Source: Massiliimicrobium timonense (GTDB taxonomy: Bacteria > Bacillota_I > Bacilli_A > Erysipelotrichales > Coprobacillaceae). Taken from it: a DNA stretch of 64,000 bases. A program made the position numbers and the translations under genes. Location: positions 24,339-88,338 of the forward strand of contig NZ_NFLJ01000007.1 in the NCBI RefSeq assembly GCF_002160865.1, written 5' to 3'. Positions 27,776-36,280 of the stretch are shown here, piece by piece. Numbering within the stretch: position 1 is the first letter of the stretch; each line of letters opens with the position of its first letter. The notes beneath the pieces were generated by a model. The model was not told the origin of the DNA. It worked only from the letters and a program-made list of their open reading frames with translations, and made no database searches.

Positions 27776-28691
27776 TGATTTTCTCCTTTATTTTTTCAAT
27801 CAGTTGATTCAATTCGTCCAAAGACTGCAATGTCGCTCCAGAAGCATAAGCATGTCCACCACCATGAAACGACGCTGCAATATCATTAATAGGTATTTGA
27901 CGACTACGCATACTGACACGATAGTTATTCTCTTTTTTATTTTGAGTCACTGCTAACCATACTTGAAATTCCTCAAAGTTCGCTAAAGTATTAACATAAG
28001 ATGATCCTTGTTCTCTCGTCATCTGTAAAGCCTGTAAATCATCATCACTTAAATAATACCATGCAACCCCACCATCTTCGTGGTAATGATTATAAATAAA
28101 CTTGATAATTTCTAAATCTTTTTGGGTACGCATATATAAACGTTGATACAAATCCTCAATATGAATACCCATATCTAATAGATAGGATGCTGCCTCAAAT
28201 GTTTTCTTTGAAGTAGAGCTATACAAAAAGCGATTGCTGTCACCGACAATACCTAAATACAACGCATTGGCTGCTTCTAATGGAATCAGTGCCTTTGCCT
28301 GTTTAAATAATAGTGTCACAATCTCACTGCATGAAGAAGCTGCTTCATCTTCAATATTAATATCACCATAAGAATCAACAACAATATGATGATCAATCTT
28401 TAAAATCTGATCACAGCATGTAATATCTCCATCTATACGTTCTCGATTGGCTGTATCTAAAACAATACCTAAGGTATACCCTTTTTGAACTTCACCACAT
28501 TCAAATGAAGGATAATATTTTAATAAATCACTTTCCATTTGTCCTGCTAAAACAATATTTTTTTGAGGATATAAAGCTTTTAATGTCCAATACATCCCAA
28601 ATTGAGAACCAAATGCATCTAAATCAGGATTAACATGTCTATATATAATAATCTGATCAAATTCTTTTCTTATTTTTAATATCTTATCCAT
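27768..28691 (-). CDS. nrnA: DHH/DHHA1 phosphoesterase, NrnA-like
   Basis: A 307-residue DHH-family phosphoesterase. The motifs are YRHVNPDLDAFGSQ (motif I), LDTANRERID (II), KIDHHI (III, DHH) and, in the DHHA1 domain, GGGHAYASGA. NrnA enzymes degrade nanoRNA, pAp and short linear dinucleotides such as pApA from c-di-AMP turnover. GGTGATG precedes ATG 28691. It heads an operon with the 551-residue membrane protein and the Sel1 protein. A role in c-di-AMP or nanoRNA turnover is inferred from the family. Confidence 0.88.
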   Translation of the reverse strand: MDKILKIRKEFDQIIIYRHVNPDLDAFGSQFGMYWTLKALYPQKNIVLAGQMESDLLKYYPSFECGEVQKGYTLGIVLDTANRERIDGDITCCDQILKIDHHIVVDSYGDINIEDEAASSCSEIVTLLFKQAKALIPLEAANALYLGIVGDSNRFLYSSTSKKTFEAASYLLDMGIHIEDLYQRLYMRTQKDLEIIKFIYNHYHEDGGVAWYYLSDDDLQALQMTREQGSSYVNTLANFEEFQVWLAVTQNKKENNYRVSMRSRQIPINDIAASFHGGGHAYASGATLQSLDELNQLIEKIKEKING

Positions 28692-28712
28692 TTTTCATCA
28701 CCTTTGTTTATC

Positions 28713-28741
28713 ATAATACCATATTATCACAAAAATATGAA
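28713..28741 (-). promoter_or_regulatory. Probable promoter of the nrnA operon
   Basis: Minus-strand TTCATA (28736-28741) and TATTAT (28713-28718) are 17 bases apart. Both hexamers deviate from consensus. Confidence 0.5.
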
Positions 28742-28764
28742 CTTTTAAAAAATATATTCTTTAG

Positions 28765-28796
28765 ACAATAAAAAGAGTTGAATTCTTTCAACTCTT
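28765..28796 (-). terminator. Terminator after ackA
   Basis: AAGAGTTGAA (28773-28782) and TTCAACTCTT (28787-28796) form a perfect 10-bp stem with a 4-base loop and TTTTTATT on the minus strand. Confidence 0.9.
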
Positions 28797-29991
28797 ATAA
28801 CCCAAGTAATCTCACTGTATCTCTGGCAATCATAACTTCTTCGTTTGTTGGAATAACCATAACTTTAATCTGTGAGAACTGATGTGAAATGACTCTGTTT
28901 TCATCACTTCTAATCGCATTCAGTTTTTCATCAAGGAAAACACCAAATGCCTTTGAAACATCATCAATAATTAATCTTCTTAAATATGCAGCATTTTCTC
29001 CTACACCAGCTGTAAAAGCAATCGCATCACAACCACCTAATTCAGCATAATAAGCACCAATGTATTTAGAAACAATACGTGCATATAATAAACTTGTCAA
29101 CAAGGCACGATCATCACCATCATTAAACAAAGCATTTTCAATATCACGTGAATCTGAAGAAATACCAGAAATACCTAACATTCCTGATTTTTTATTGTAG
29201 ATTTCCAAAACTTCATCAGGTGTTTTATTTAATTTTTTACATAAATAAGGCATAATAGATGGATCAACATCTCCACAACGTGTTCCCATCATTACACCAG
29301 CAAGAGGTGTAAATCCCATTGAAGTATCAATACACTCTCCATTTAATACTGCTGAAATACTTGCTCCATTTCCTAAGTGACAAACAATAATACGTGAATC
29401 TTTAGGATTCCCTAACATATTCATCACTTGTTCTGAAACATATTTATGACTTGTTCCATGTGCACCATAACGTCTGACTTTTAAGTCTGTATAATATTCT
29501 AAAGGTAATGGATATAAATAACGTTCTTTATCTAAAGTCTGATGGAAAGCTGTATCAAAAGTAAAGACATGTTGAACTTCAGGTAATTCAGCTTTGAAAG
29601 CACGATAACCAATTAAATGAGCCGGATTATGTAATGGTGCCAATTCACAAAGTTCTTCAACCTTTGCAACAACATCTTCATCAACAACAGCACTATCACT
29701 AAAATATTCTCCACCATGAACAATACGATGTCCAACAGCATCAATTTCTTTTAATTCTTTGACAACACCTTCATCAATCAAAGCTTCTAACAACATTTCC
29801 ACAGCAACTTGATGATCAGGGATTGGGCGTGTTGTTGTTTTCTTTTCCCCATTATATTTTATTGTAAAAATACCATCATCCATTCCAATTCTTTCAACAA
29901 TTCCAGAAGTAATGACTGTTTCTTCTGGCATTTCAAATAATTGAAATTTTAAAGATGAACTTCCAGCATTGACTGCCATAATTTTTGTCAT
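28795..29991 (-). CDS. ackA: Acetate kinase
   Basis: A 398-residue ASKHA-fold kinase that makes ATP from acetyl phosphate, the last step of acetate fermentation. Family signatures are MAVNAGSSSLKFQLFE (N-terminal phosphate loop), VGHRIVHGGEYF, FDTAFHQTL, YGAHGTSHKYV, CHLGNGASI, MGFTPLAGVMMGTRCGDVDP and FTAGVGENA. GGAGGAAAAAATT precedes ATG 29991. It is monocistronic with its own promoter and terminator; no pta lies beside it in this window. Confidence 0.97.
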   Translation of the reverse strand: MTKIMAVNAGSSSLKFQLFEMPEETVITSGIVERIGMDDGIFTIKYNGEKKTTTRPIPDHQVAVEMLLEALIDEGVVKELKEIDAVGHRIVHGGEYFSDSAVVDEDVVAKVEELCELAPLHNPAHLIGYRAFKAELPEVQHVFTFDTAFHQTLDKERYLYPLPLEYYTDLKVRRYGAHGTSHKYVSEQVMNMLGNPKDSRIIVCHLGNGASISAVLNGECIDTSMGFTPLAGVMMGTRCGDVDPSIMPYLCKKLNKTPDEVLEIYNKKSGMLGISGISSDSRDIENALFNDGDDRALLTSLLYARIVSKYIGAYYAELGGCDAIAFTAGVGENAAYLRRLIIDDVSKAFGVFLDEKLNAIRSDENRVISHQFSQIKVMVIPTNEEVMIARDTVRLLGL

Positions 29992-30025
29992 AATTTTTTC
30001 CTCCTATAATACATCACATATATTT

Positions 30026-30054
30026 ATTGTACATAAATTATGGCATAAACTCAA
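30026..30054 (-). promoter_or_regulatory. Sigma-A promoter of ackA
   Basis: Minus-strand TTGAGT (30049-30054) and TACAAT (30026-30031) are 17 bases apart. Confidence 0.8.
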
Positions 30055-30089
30055 CAAAAACTTGAAAGCGAATACACTTTTTCTTAATC

Positions 30090-30134
30090 ATAAAAAAACC
30101 CTACTCATAATTAGAATTATGATTAGGATTTTTT
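30090..30134 (-). terminator. Terminator after the spore protein gene
   Basis: On the minus strand a long stem (about 18 positions, TCCTAATCATAAT paired with ATTATGAGTAGGG, with one mismatch and wobble) closes a 4-base loop and is followed by TTTTTTT. Confidence 0.8.
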
Positions 30135-30142
30135 ATTTGAGC

Positions 30143-30358
30143 TTAACGATTTTGAGATTGTTTACCTGCCATCTGATTTTGACCCATTTCAACTAATCTC
30201 TTAGTGATTTCACCACCAACAGATCCATTAGCACGAGCTGTGGCATCCGGTCCAAGATTAACACCAAATTCATTAGCGATTTCGTATTTCATTTGATCAA
30301 TAGCATTTTGAGCACCAGGAACAACTAATCTATTTTTACTTGAATTATTTGAGTTCAT
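30143..30358 (-). CDS. Alpha/beta-type small acid-soluble spore protein
   Basis: A 71-residue SASP that coats spore DNA and protects it from UV and heat. The two family signatures are present: the GPR protease site region [13 protein letters not shown] and the DNA-binding [27 protein letters not shown] precedes the ATG of MNSNNSSKN at 30358. It directly follows thiI, as sspA does in Bacillus. A hairpin in the leader pairs with part of the ribosome binding site. It shows that the organism forms, or descends from ancestors that formed, endospores. Confidence 0.95.
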   Translation of the reverse strand: MNSNNSSKNRLVVPGAQNAIDQMKYEIANEFGVNLGPDATARANGSVGGEITKRLVEMGQNQMAGKQSQNR

Positions 30359-30368
30359 TGCTTTCACC

Positions 30369-30395
30369 TCCTGACACAATTAGTTTGTGTCAGGA
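30369..30395 (-). promoter_or_regulatory. Hairpin sequestering the SASP ribosome binding site
   Basis: TCCTGACACAA (30369-30379) and TTGTGTCAGGA (30385-30395) form a perfect 11-bp stem with a 5-base loop. In the minus-strand mRNA the AGGA of the AGGAGGTG site (30365-30372) lies in the stem, 10 bases before the start codon. It lacks a T-run, so it is not a terminator. Confidence 0.6.
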
Positions 30396-30432
30396 TGACA
30401 AAATTATTCATTTCTTTTCAATTTTTTTCAAA

Positions 30433-31629
30433 TTAAAATAAATCTTCAACTTCCTTATAATGATCATCAACAATAATTGTTTCACATTGGTCAATACATG
30501 CATTCACCATAGACTGATAATCCCACGTTTCTTCCAACGCTTCTGCTTTATAGCTTTTAGGTTTTGTTGCTGGTTGTTTTGGTGTGAAGATTGTACAACA
30601 ATCTTCATGAGGACGAATAGAAATGTCATATGTACCAATCTTTTGAGCAACATCAATAATTTCTAGTTTATCCATACATGCAACTGGGCGAATAACTGGC
30701 ATAGAAATCACTTCATTAATGACAGACATACTTTCTAAAGTTTGTGAAGCCACCTGTCCAATGCTTTCACCATTGACTAATGCCAGACATTGATTCTTTT
30801 TCGCTACACCTTCAGCGATACGATACATCATACGACGCATAATCGTCATGGCATAACTTTCATCACAGTGATCATAAACAGCTAACTGCAAATCTGTAAA
30901 TGGCACGATATGAATTGTCATTTTACCATGTGTATAATGTCTTAATACATTCACCAAATCCAAAACTTTTTCCCTAGCTAATTCATTCGTATAAGGTGGA
31001 GAGGCATAATGAATGCATTCAATATCCACTCCTCTTTTTAATGTTAAATATCCCGCTACTGGTGAATCAATACCACCTGAAAGCATCAGTAAAGCTTTAC
31101 CACCAATACCAACAGGATATCCACCCGCACCTTTTATGACATTATCCATAACATATGTGACATCTTTACGCAATTCTACTTTAATCAAAATATCAGGATG
31201 ATGAACATCTACTTTTAAATCTTTAGATGTATGATGGAAAATATGGCCAGCAATCGCTGTATTGATATCATGTGAGTGCATAGGATAATCTTTATCATTA
31301 CGTTTTGTCTGAATTTTAAAAGTTTTTCCTTCACTCTTTTCAATAACTTCTAAACACACTTCTTTAATCTTTTCCAAATCACTTTCTACTTGATAACATA
31401 AAGAAAAAGAGTGGATTCCAAAGACTGTCTGTAATTTTTCACACACAGCCTCTGGATTTTCACCATTAAGAATAATATACAAACGGTCAAATGACATGTC
31501 ATATCTTAAATGTTGAAATTCTTTCAACATCTCTTTTGTATTTTGTGTTAATTTTCGAATAAAAAGTTTACGATTTTTTCCTTTTGTTGTGAGTTCTCCA
31601 AATCTCACCAAAATATGATTACATTCCAT
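30433..31629 (-). CDS. thiI: tRNA 4-thiouridine sulfurtransferase ThiI
   Basis: A 398-residue enzyme that adenylates U8 of tRNA and receives sulfur for 4-thiouridine. The order is a ferredoxin-like domain, THUMP (about residues 60-165), then the PP-loop ATPase with LMLSGGIDSPVAGYL. The C-terminal rhodanese domain of E. coli ThiI is absent, as in Bacillus, where the adjacent NifZ desulfurase passes sulfur directly. GAGG precedes ATG 31629, 5 bases after the desulfurase gene. Confidence 0.94.
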   Translation of the reverse strand: MECNHILVRFGELTTKGKNRKLFIRKLTQNTKEMLKEFQHLRYDMSFDRLYIILNGENPEAVCEKLQTVFGIHSFSLCYQVESDLEKIKEVCLEVIEKSEGKTFKIQTKRNDKDYPMHSHDINTAIAGHIFHHTSKDLKVDVHHPDILIKVELRKDVTYVMDNVIKGAGGYPVGIGGKALLMLSGGIDSPVAGYLTLKRGVDIECIHYASPPYTNELAREKVLDLVNVLRHYTHGKMTIHIVPFTDLQLAVYDHCDESYAMTIMRRMMYRIAEGVAKKNQCLALVNGESIGQVASQTLESMSVINEVISMPVIRPVACMDKLEIIDVAQKIGTYDISIRPHEDCCTIFTPKQPATKPKSYKAEALEETWDYQSMVNACIDQCETIIVDDHYKEVEDLF

Positions 31630-31634
31630 AATAA

Positions 31635-32774
31635 TTACCTCTGTTTCTTAATTGTCTTTAAAACTTGTTTCAAATAAAATAAAAATTCATCTATTTCATC
31701 ACGTGTCGTATAATGAGAAAAACTGATACGAATAGCACTTTTAGCTATTTTTTCATCAATTCCCATCGCTTCTAATGTTCTTGAAACATCATGCTTATGT
31801 GAAGCACATGTACTTTTCGTTGATACATAGCATTCATGCATTTCTAGTGCATGCAAAATAACTTCTGGCTTATATCCTACACATGAAAAGTTTAAAATAT
31901 AAGGTGTTACGTGATCTTGTGGTGTATTCATAACAATATCTGGAATCTGTTGTAACTGTTCCCTGACATATTGATTCAACATCATCACATATTGATAATG
32001 TTCATCTAAATTTTCTAAAGCCAGTCGTAATGTTTTAGCAAACATCGTATGTGTTGCTGTATTCGATGTGCCACCTCTTAATTGTTGTTCTTGTTGACCT
32101 CCATTAATTAAAGGAACAATGGATGTGGAAGATTTTTTATATAAAACACCGCTTCCTTTTAAACCATATATCTTATGAGCAGAAAAACTTGCTAAATCAA
32201 CATATGACAAATCGATTGGAAGTTTTCCTAAAGCCTGAACCATATCAACATGGAATTTAACTTTAGGATTTTTCTTTTGAATGATTTGATAAACTTCTCT
32301 AATAGGGAAAACCATTCCCACTTCATTATTGACATACATCATTGTGACAAGAATTGTATCTTCTCTGATTTTATTTTCTAATTCCGCTAAGTTCAATTCT
32401 CCCTTATCGTTTACTGAAATAAAATCAACATCATAACCAAAAACATCTCTTAACTGTAGACATGACTGATACACACTAGAATGCTCTACAGCTGTTGTGA
32501 TAATATGTTTTCCTCTGTTTTGATATTGAAAAGCACATCCTTTAATCGCTGTACTGTTTGATTCACTGGCACCACTTGTAAAAATAATTTCTTCGGGTAA
32601 AACACCTAACATTCGGGCAGTTAATTCTCTTGATTTTTCCATTAAAGCACTTGTTTTTAAACCTAAAGAATATAATGAATCAGCATTTGCAAAATAATCA
32701 TTTAAAAGTGATTGATACATATGATTCACTTCTTGATTTAATGGTGTTGTTGATACATAATCTAAATAAATCAT
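31635..32774 (-). CDS. nifZ: NifZ-type cysteine desulfurase
   Basis: A 379-residue class V PLP-dependent desulfurase that supplies sulfur to ThiI. The N terminus is IYLDYVSTTPLNQEV. PLP-binding features are FTSGASESNS, HVDMVQALGK and Schiff-base K201 in SFSAHKIYGLKGSG. Catalytic C323 lies in STKSTCASHKHD. It is shorter than IscS and directly precedes thiI with 5 bases between, matching the nifZ-thiI pair of Bacillus. GGAGGAAAG precedes ATG 32774 and a TATAAT box lies about 35 bases upstream. A second IscS-like role cannot be excluded. Confidence 0.92.
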   Translation of the reverse strand: MIYLDYVSTTPLNQEVNHMYQSLLNDYFANADSLYSLGLKTSALMEKSRELTARMLGVLPEEIIFTSGASESNSTAIKGCAFQYQNRGKHIITTAVEHSSVYQSCLQLRDVFGYDVDFISVNDKGELNLAELENKIREDTILVTMMYVNNEVGMVFPIREVYQIIQKKNPKVKFHVDMVQALGKLPIDLSYVDLASFSAHKIYGLKGSGVLYKKSSTSIVPLINGGQQEQQLRGGTSNTATHTMFAKTLRLALENLDEHYQYVMMLNQYVREQLQQIPDIVMNTPQDHVTPYILNFSCVGYKPEVILHALEMHECYVSTKSTCASHKHDVSRTLEAMGIDEKIAKSAIRISFSHYTTRDEIDEFLFYLKQVLKTIKKQR

Positions 32775-32831
32775 ATCTTTCCTCCATAGTCCATTATATG
32801 TATATATACCATTTTTATTAAGAAAAAGCCA

Positions 32832-32858
32832 CTAAAAAAGTCCAAATTAGGACTTTTT
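32832..32858 (-). terminator. Terminator overlapping the ezrA stop codon
   Basis: AAAAAGTCC (32835-32843) and GGACTTTTT (32850-32858) form a 9-bp stem; the ezrA stop codon (32847-32849) lies in the 6-base loop. Confidence 0.85.
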
Positions 32859-34586
32859 ACTTGTTTTTTGAATTAAATTTTCATAAGAACCCGGTTTAAT
32901 CTTTTCAATAATATCAACCGCTGTAGATAAAGCTTTCGTATATTCGCCATTTCTAAATAAAACTTCAGCTTTTGTCAGTTCCGTATTGACCTCTAAGAAA
33001 CTAGAACGATAACGATTTCCAAAAACAATCGCTTCTTCTACCATTTCTGCAGTTACAATCAAATTATGAACATTATCATATAATTTATAAATAATATCTC
33101 TGGCACTGTCTACTCGCTTAGAAAGTTCTGATAATTCAACAGGACGATGCATACGATAAGCCTGTATCTGTGCTGCTTTATCATAAGAATCTTGAATATA
33201 ATCTTTATAAGATTCATTAATCATTGGTAAATGCTTATTTTTAATTTCAGATTTAATCTCCAGCAAAACAATATTAATATTTTCTAATTCATCTATCGCA
33301 CGTTGTTCCTGTAAGTATAAATGATCTCTAAATGCAAAGAAAGCATCTAAATCATCTTGATGACTTAACGCATCATTCTTCACTTTTTCAACTTTATCAA
33401 TCATTTGTAAATAAGAGAAATTTCCCGCATTCATTTCTTCTTCTAATTCATAGGAAGTTCTTAATATTTGGTCAAAATCCTTATATTTTTCTTGGATATC
33501 AACATAATCCTCATTAATCAAATATAAATTTTCAATACGATTTTGATCAATTAAAGCCTGTTTATATTGATCATATATTTGAGTAATCTTTGTATAAGCA
33601 TCTTCCCACTTATTTTTAAACACTTCATAAGATTGTTTTTCCACTTCCAAATCTTTCATTAAAGCATCGATATCATCAACAAGCTTTTGCAGTACTTCTC
33701 CAACATTTTCCAGCTGTAACTGTTGAATATGTTGAGTTGTTGTTTCTAAAGTTGATTGAATGGCTTGATAACGATCAGAAACATGTAGCTGATCCAATGC
33801 AAATTCGCCATGTGACATGTCTTGAAGTAAAGCATCTAAATGATGAATCTTTTTAGGAATATATTGTCTGACAATCGCAATATAATCAGGTAATTCCTGT
33901 AAACGTTCTGTTAACCAATCTACTTTTTTATCAATATCCTGCGTTAAAGTCTTCGCATCTTCAAATCTTTGATTGTTCATCATATCTTCCAGTTTCACAA
34001 AAGAATCATCCAAATTATTAAAAATATTTTTAATACCCTTTACAAAATCTTCAACCTTAAAACGAATAGTTTCATAATGATCAATCAATTGACGATATTT
34101 TTCTTTTACACGAATAATTTCAATTCTTTGAATATTTTCAATTTCAGTAATCTTTTCAATCTTTTCTAACAAAGCCTGTGAATCATCTTCATAAACTTTT
34201 AACATGTTCTCCAGTTCTTTCATCTTTGTAGAAATCTTTCGTAGTTTACCATAAAAAAGCTGTTCATCAACTTCGTTGACAAGAACCCCAAGTTCATTTT
34301 TCTGATAATCTGAAATACGCTCAAATTCTTTTGCATATTCTTCATACAGTTCTACAACTTCAGGCATATTTTTAGAAATACTATGAACTCTCCCCAAACG
34401 ATACTGTAAAGGTAATGATTTGATTCCATTCATACGATTTTCTACATCAACAATTAATTTTCTATATTTTCTTAATCTCATTCCCCTATAAAACAACAAA
34501 AGCATCACAATAACAACAAGACCAATACCTATAAAAATGAGATTACGTAATCCAATTTGTTCTATAAACCTCATGATATTATCCAT
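32847..34586 (-). CDS. ezrA: Septation ring formation regulator EzrA
   Basis: A 579-residue protein with one N-terminal membrane segment (about residues 14-34, outside-in) followed by a long cytoplasmic spectrin-like coiled coil, the EzrA architecture. EzrA restrains FtsZ ring assembly and links it to cell wall synthesis. Landmarks are YRKLIVDVENRMNGIKSLPL near the N terminus and LFRNGEYTKALSTAVDIIEKI at the C terminus. GAGAGGAA precedes ATG 34586. An extended -10 (TGGTAGAAT) lies about 35 bases upstream. The order rpsD, ezrA, nifZ, thiI, sspA matches Bacillus. Confidence 0.92.
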   Translation of the reverse strand: MDNIMRFIEQIGLRNLIFIGIGLVVIVMLLLFYRGMRLRKYRKLIVDVENRMNGIKSLPLQYRLGRVHSISKNMPEVVELYEEYAKEFERISDYQKNELGVLVNEVDEQLFYGKLRKISTKMKELENMLKVYEDDSQALLEKIEKITEIENIQRIEIIRVKEKYRQLIDHYETIRFKVEDFVKGIKNIFNNLDDSFVKLEDMMNNQRFEDAKTLTQDIDKKVDWLTERLQELPDYIAIVRQYIPKKIHHLDALLQDMSHGEFALDQLHVSDRYQAIQSTLETTTQHIQQLQLENVGEVLQKLVDDIDALMKDLEVEKQSYEVFKNKWEDAYTKITQIYDQYKQALIDQNRIENLYLINEDYVDIQEKYKDFDQILRTSYELEEEMNAGNFSYLQMIDKVEKVKNDALSHQDDLDAFFAFRDHLYLQEQRAIDELENINIVLLEIKSEIKNKHLPMINESYKDYIQDSYDKAAQIQAYRMHRPVELSELSKRVDSARDIIYKLYDNVHNLIVTAEMVEEAIVFGNRYRSSFLEVNTELTKAEVLFRNGEYTKALSTAVDIIEKIKPGSYENLIQKTSKKS

Positions 34587-34668
34587 AACTTAAAATTCCT
34601 CTCTTTTCCTAAGTTATATTCTACCATAAATAGAAAGCTATTTCATCATCTTTTTCCAAAATACTACA

Positions 34669-34704
34669 TAGAAAAAAGTATTGAACATAAGTCCAATACT
34701 TTTT
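34669..34704 (-). terminator. Terminator after rpsD
   Basis: AAAAAGTATTG (34673-34683) and CAATACTTTTT (34694-34704) form a perfect 11-bp stem with a 10-base loop and a T-run. Confidence 0.88.
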
Positions 34705-34713
34705 GTGTCCATC

Positions 34714-35319
34714 TTATCCTAAACGGTTGTAGTATTCTACAATTAATGATTCGTTGATTTCTTGATTTAATTCTGATCTTTCAGGTAATCTTAATAATTT
34801 TCCTTCCATTTTATCAGCATCAACTTCAACAAATCCTGGTACATGTGTTTGAGAAGCTAAGGCGTTTTTAATCACTTCTAATGAACGAGAACGTTCTTTA
34901 ACAGAAATCACATCTCCAACTTTAACTTGACAAGAAGCGATATCAGTTTTAACTCCATTTAATAAGATATGACCATGATTAACTAATTGTCTTGCTTGTC
35001 TTCTTGTTGTAGCAAAACCTAATCTATAAACAACATTGTCTAATCTAGATTCTAGTAAACAGAAGAAATTGTAACCAGTAACTCCTTCCATTTTTCCAGC
35101 TCTTTTGAATGTGTTATGGAATTGTTTTTCATTAACTCCATACATATGTCTTACTTTTTGTTTTTCAGCTAACTGTAATCCATATTCTGTTAATTTTTTT
35201 CTTTTTTGACCATGTTGACCAGGTGCATATGGTCTTCTTGCTAATTCTCTACCAGTTTCTAATGTAGAAAAACCTAAACGTCTAGATTTTTTCCATTGTG
35301 GTCCAGTATAACGTGACAT
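34714..35319 (-). CDS. rpsD: 30S ribosomal protein S4
   Basis: A 201-residue uS4 that nucleates 30S assembly. Landmarks are [29 protein letters not shown] and the S4 RNA-binding domain [15 protein letters not shown]...[28 protein letters not shown] precedes ATG 35319, ten codons inside the longest frame. It is monocistronic behind a consensus promoter and a long structured leader. In Bacillus, S4 represses its own gene. Confidence 0.96.
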   Translation of the reverse strand: MSRYTGPQWKKSRRLGFSTLETGRELARRPYAPGQHGQKRKKLTEYGLQLAEKQKVRHMYGVNEKQFHNTFKRAGKMEGVTGYNFFCLLESRLDNVVYRLGFATTRRQARQLVNHGHILLNGVKTDIASCQVKVGDVISVKERSRSLEVIKNALASQTHVPGFVEVDADKMEGKLLRLPERSELNQEINESLIVEYYNRLG

Positions 35320-35480
35320 TTTCTTTCCTCCTATTGTTTTATTTGGCATAAAACAATAACATGCATAGATCAGTTAGGTTGTGTTTGTATTAAGTATTTC
35401 TCTTTGCAGCAAGATACTCTACATCCCATTGTCACAAACGCATGGGCTAACCCTCTATGTGCTGCTATTATTTATTGCAC
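35320..35480 (-). ncRNA. Structured rpsD leader, candidate S4-binding autoregulatory RNA
   Basis: About 160 transcribed bases precede rpsD. Visible pairings on the minus strand are a long-range helix GCAGCA with TGCTGC, CCCAT with ATGGG, and an 11-bp hairpin TATTGTTTTAT / ATAAAACAATA whose 3' side abuts the GGAGG site. Bacillus rpsD uses leader binding by S4, so this region probably does the same. Confidence 0.6.
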
Positions 35481-35486
35481 TAGTAT

Positions 35487-35514
35487 ATTATAGCAATTTC
35501 TTTGATATTGTCAA
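35487..35514 (-). promoter_or_regulatory. Consensus sigma-A promoter of rpsD
   Basis: Minus-strand TTGACA (35509-35514) and TATAAT (35487-35492) are 16 bases apart; both hexamers are perfect. Confidence 0.9.
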
Positions 35515-35521
35515 ACATTTT

Positions 35522-36280
35522 TTATTTTGATTTCCATAAATAATCCATAAAGAGTGGTATTTGCACTTGCCATGAAATCATATGATGACGACCATTCACT
35601 AATAAATACGGATATGTCTGTACACCTTTTAAATTCAATAAATGTGAAATATCAAGCTGATTCATAGAAGCATAGGCTAAAGCGCGTTTATTTCTTGATT
35701 CTTCACTGCCCCAGCTCAAAAAAAGACGTGTATCTTTTAATGAATCATGCTGGTTAATTTCATCTTTCAATGCCTCTAAACAAATACCAATAGAACTGGA
35801 TAAACAAGCTGCTTTAGAAAAATATGTATGATATGAAATCACTGCATACAATGCCATTAAACCACCCATTGAAAATCCACCAATCATTGTATATTCACGT
35901 AAAGACAAAGTTCTATAATGAGTATCTATATAAGGTTTAACTGTATGAACAATAAATTCCATCAATGCCTGACCATAACCATGAATCATTTGATAGTGAC
36001 TCTTCTCAACATCATACGGACAATATTCTGCTAAGCGACAAGAACTTTCATCAGGGCTATCTATACCTATCACAATAAATGATTGATCGTATTTATCTAA
36101 AAAGTTATCTAAACACATAACATGTTCAGATGTTTTAACATCATCAAATAAATATTGACCATCAAACATATAGATGACTGGATAACGTTCTTGACTTATC
36201 TGATAAGACGGTGGTAAATAAATACGAATTGTTCGATAACAATGTTTAGCTTCAAACAATAATTCTCTTTTTTCTACCAT
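35522..36280 (-). CDS. Alpha/beta-hydrolase, esterase D/Fes-like family
   Basis: A 252-residue putative esterase without signal peptide, so cytoplasmic. The N-terminal strand region RTIRIYLPPSYQ...RYPVIYMFDGQYLF is typical of the esterase D / enterochelin esterase group. Nucleophile S137 lies in GGFSMGGLMALYA, and a C-terminal GRHHMISW supplies the likely catalytic His. The substrate is unknown. It starts inside the last codons of the pRiA4b-like gene, so the two are co-translated. Confidence 0.82.
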   Translation of the reverse strand: MVEKRELLFEAKHCYRTIRIYLPPSYQISQERYPVIYMFDGQYLFDDVKTSEHVMCLDNFLDKYDQSFIVIGIDSPDESSCRLAEYCPYDVEKSHYQMIHGYGQALMEFIVHTVKPYIDTHYRTLSLREYTMIGGFSMGGLMALYAVISYHTYFSKAACLSSSIGICLEALKDEINQHDSLKDTRLFLSWGSEESRNKRALAYASMNQLDISHLLNLKGVQTYPYLLVNGRHHMISWQVQIPLFMDYLWKSK

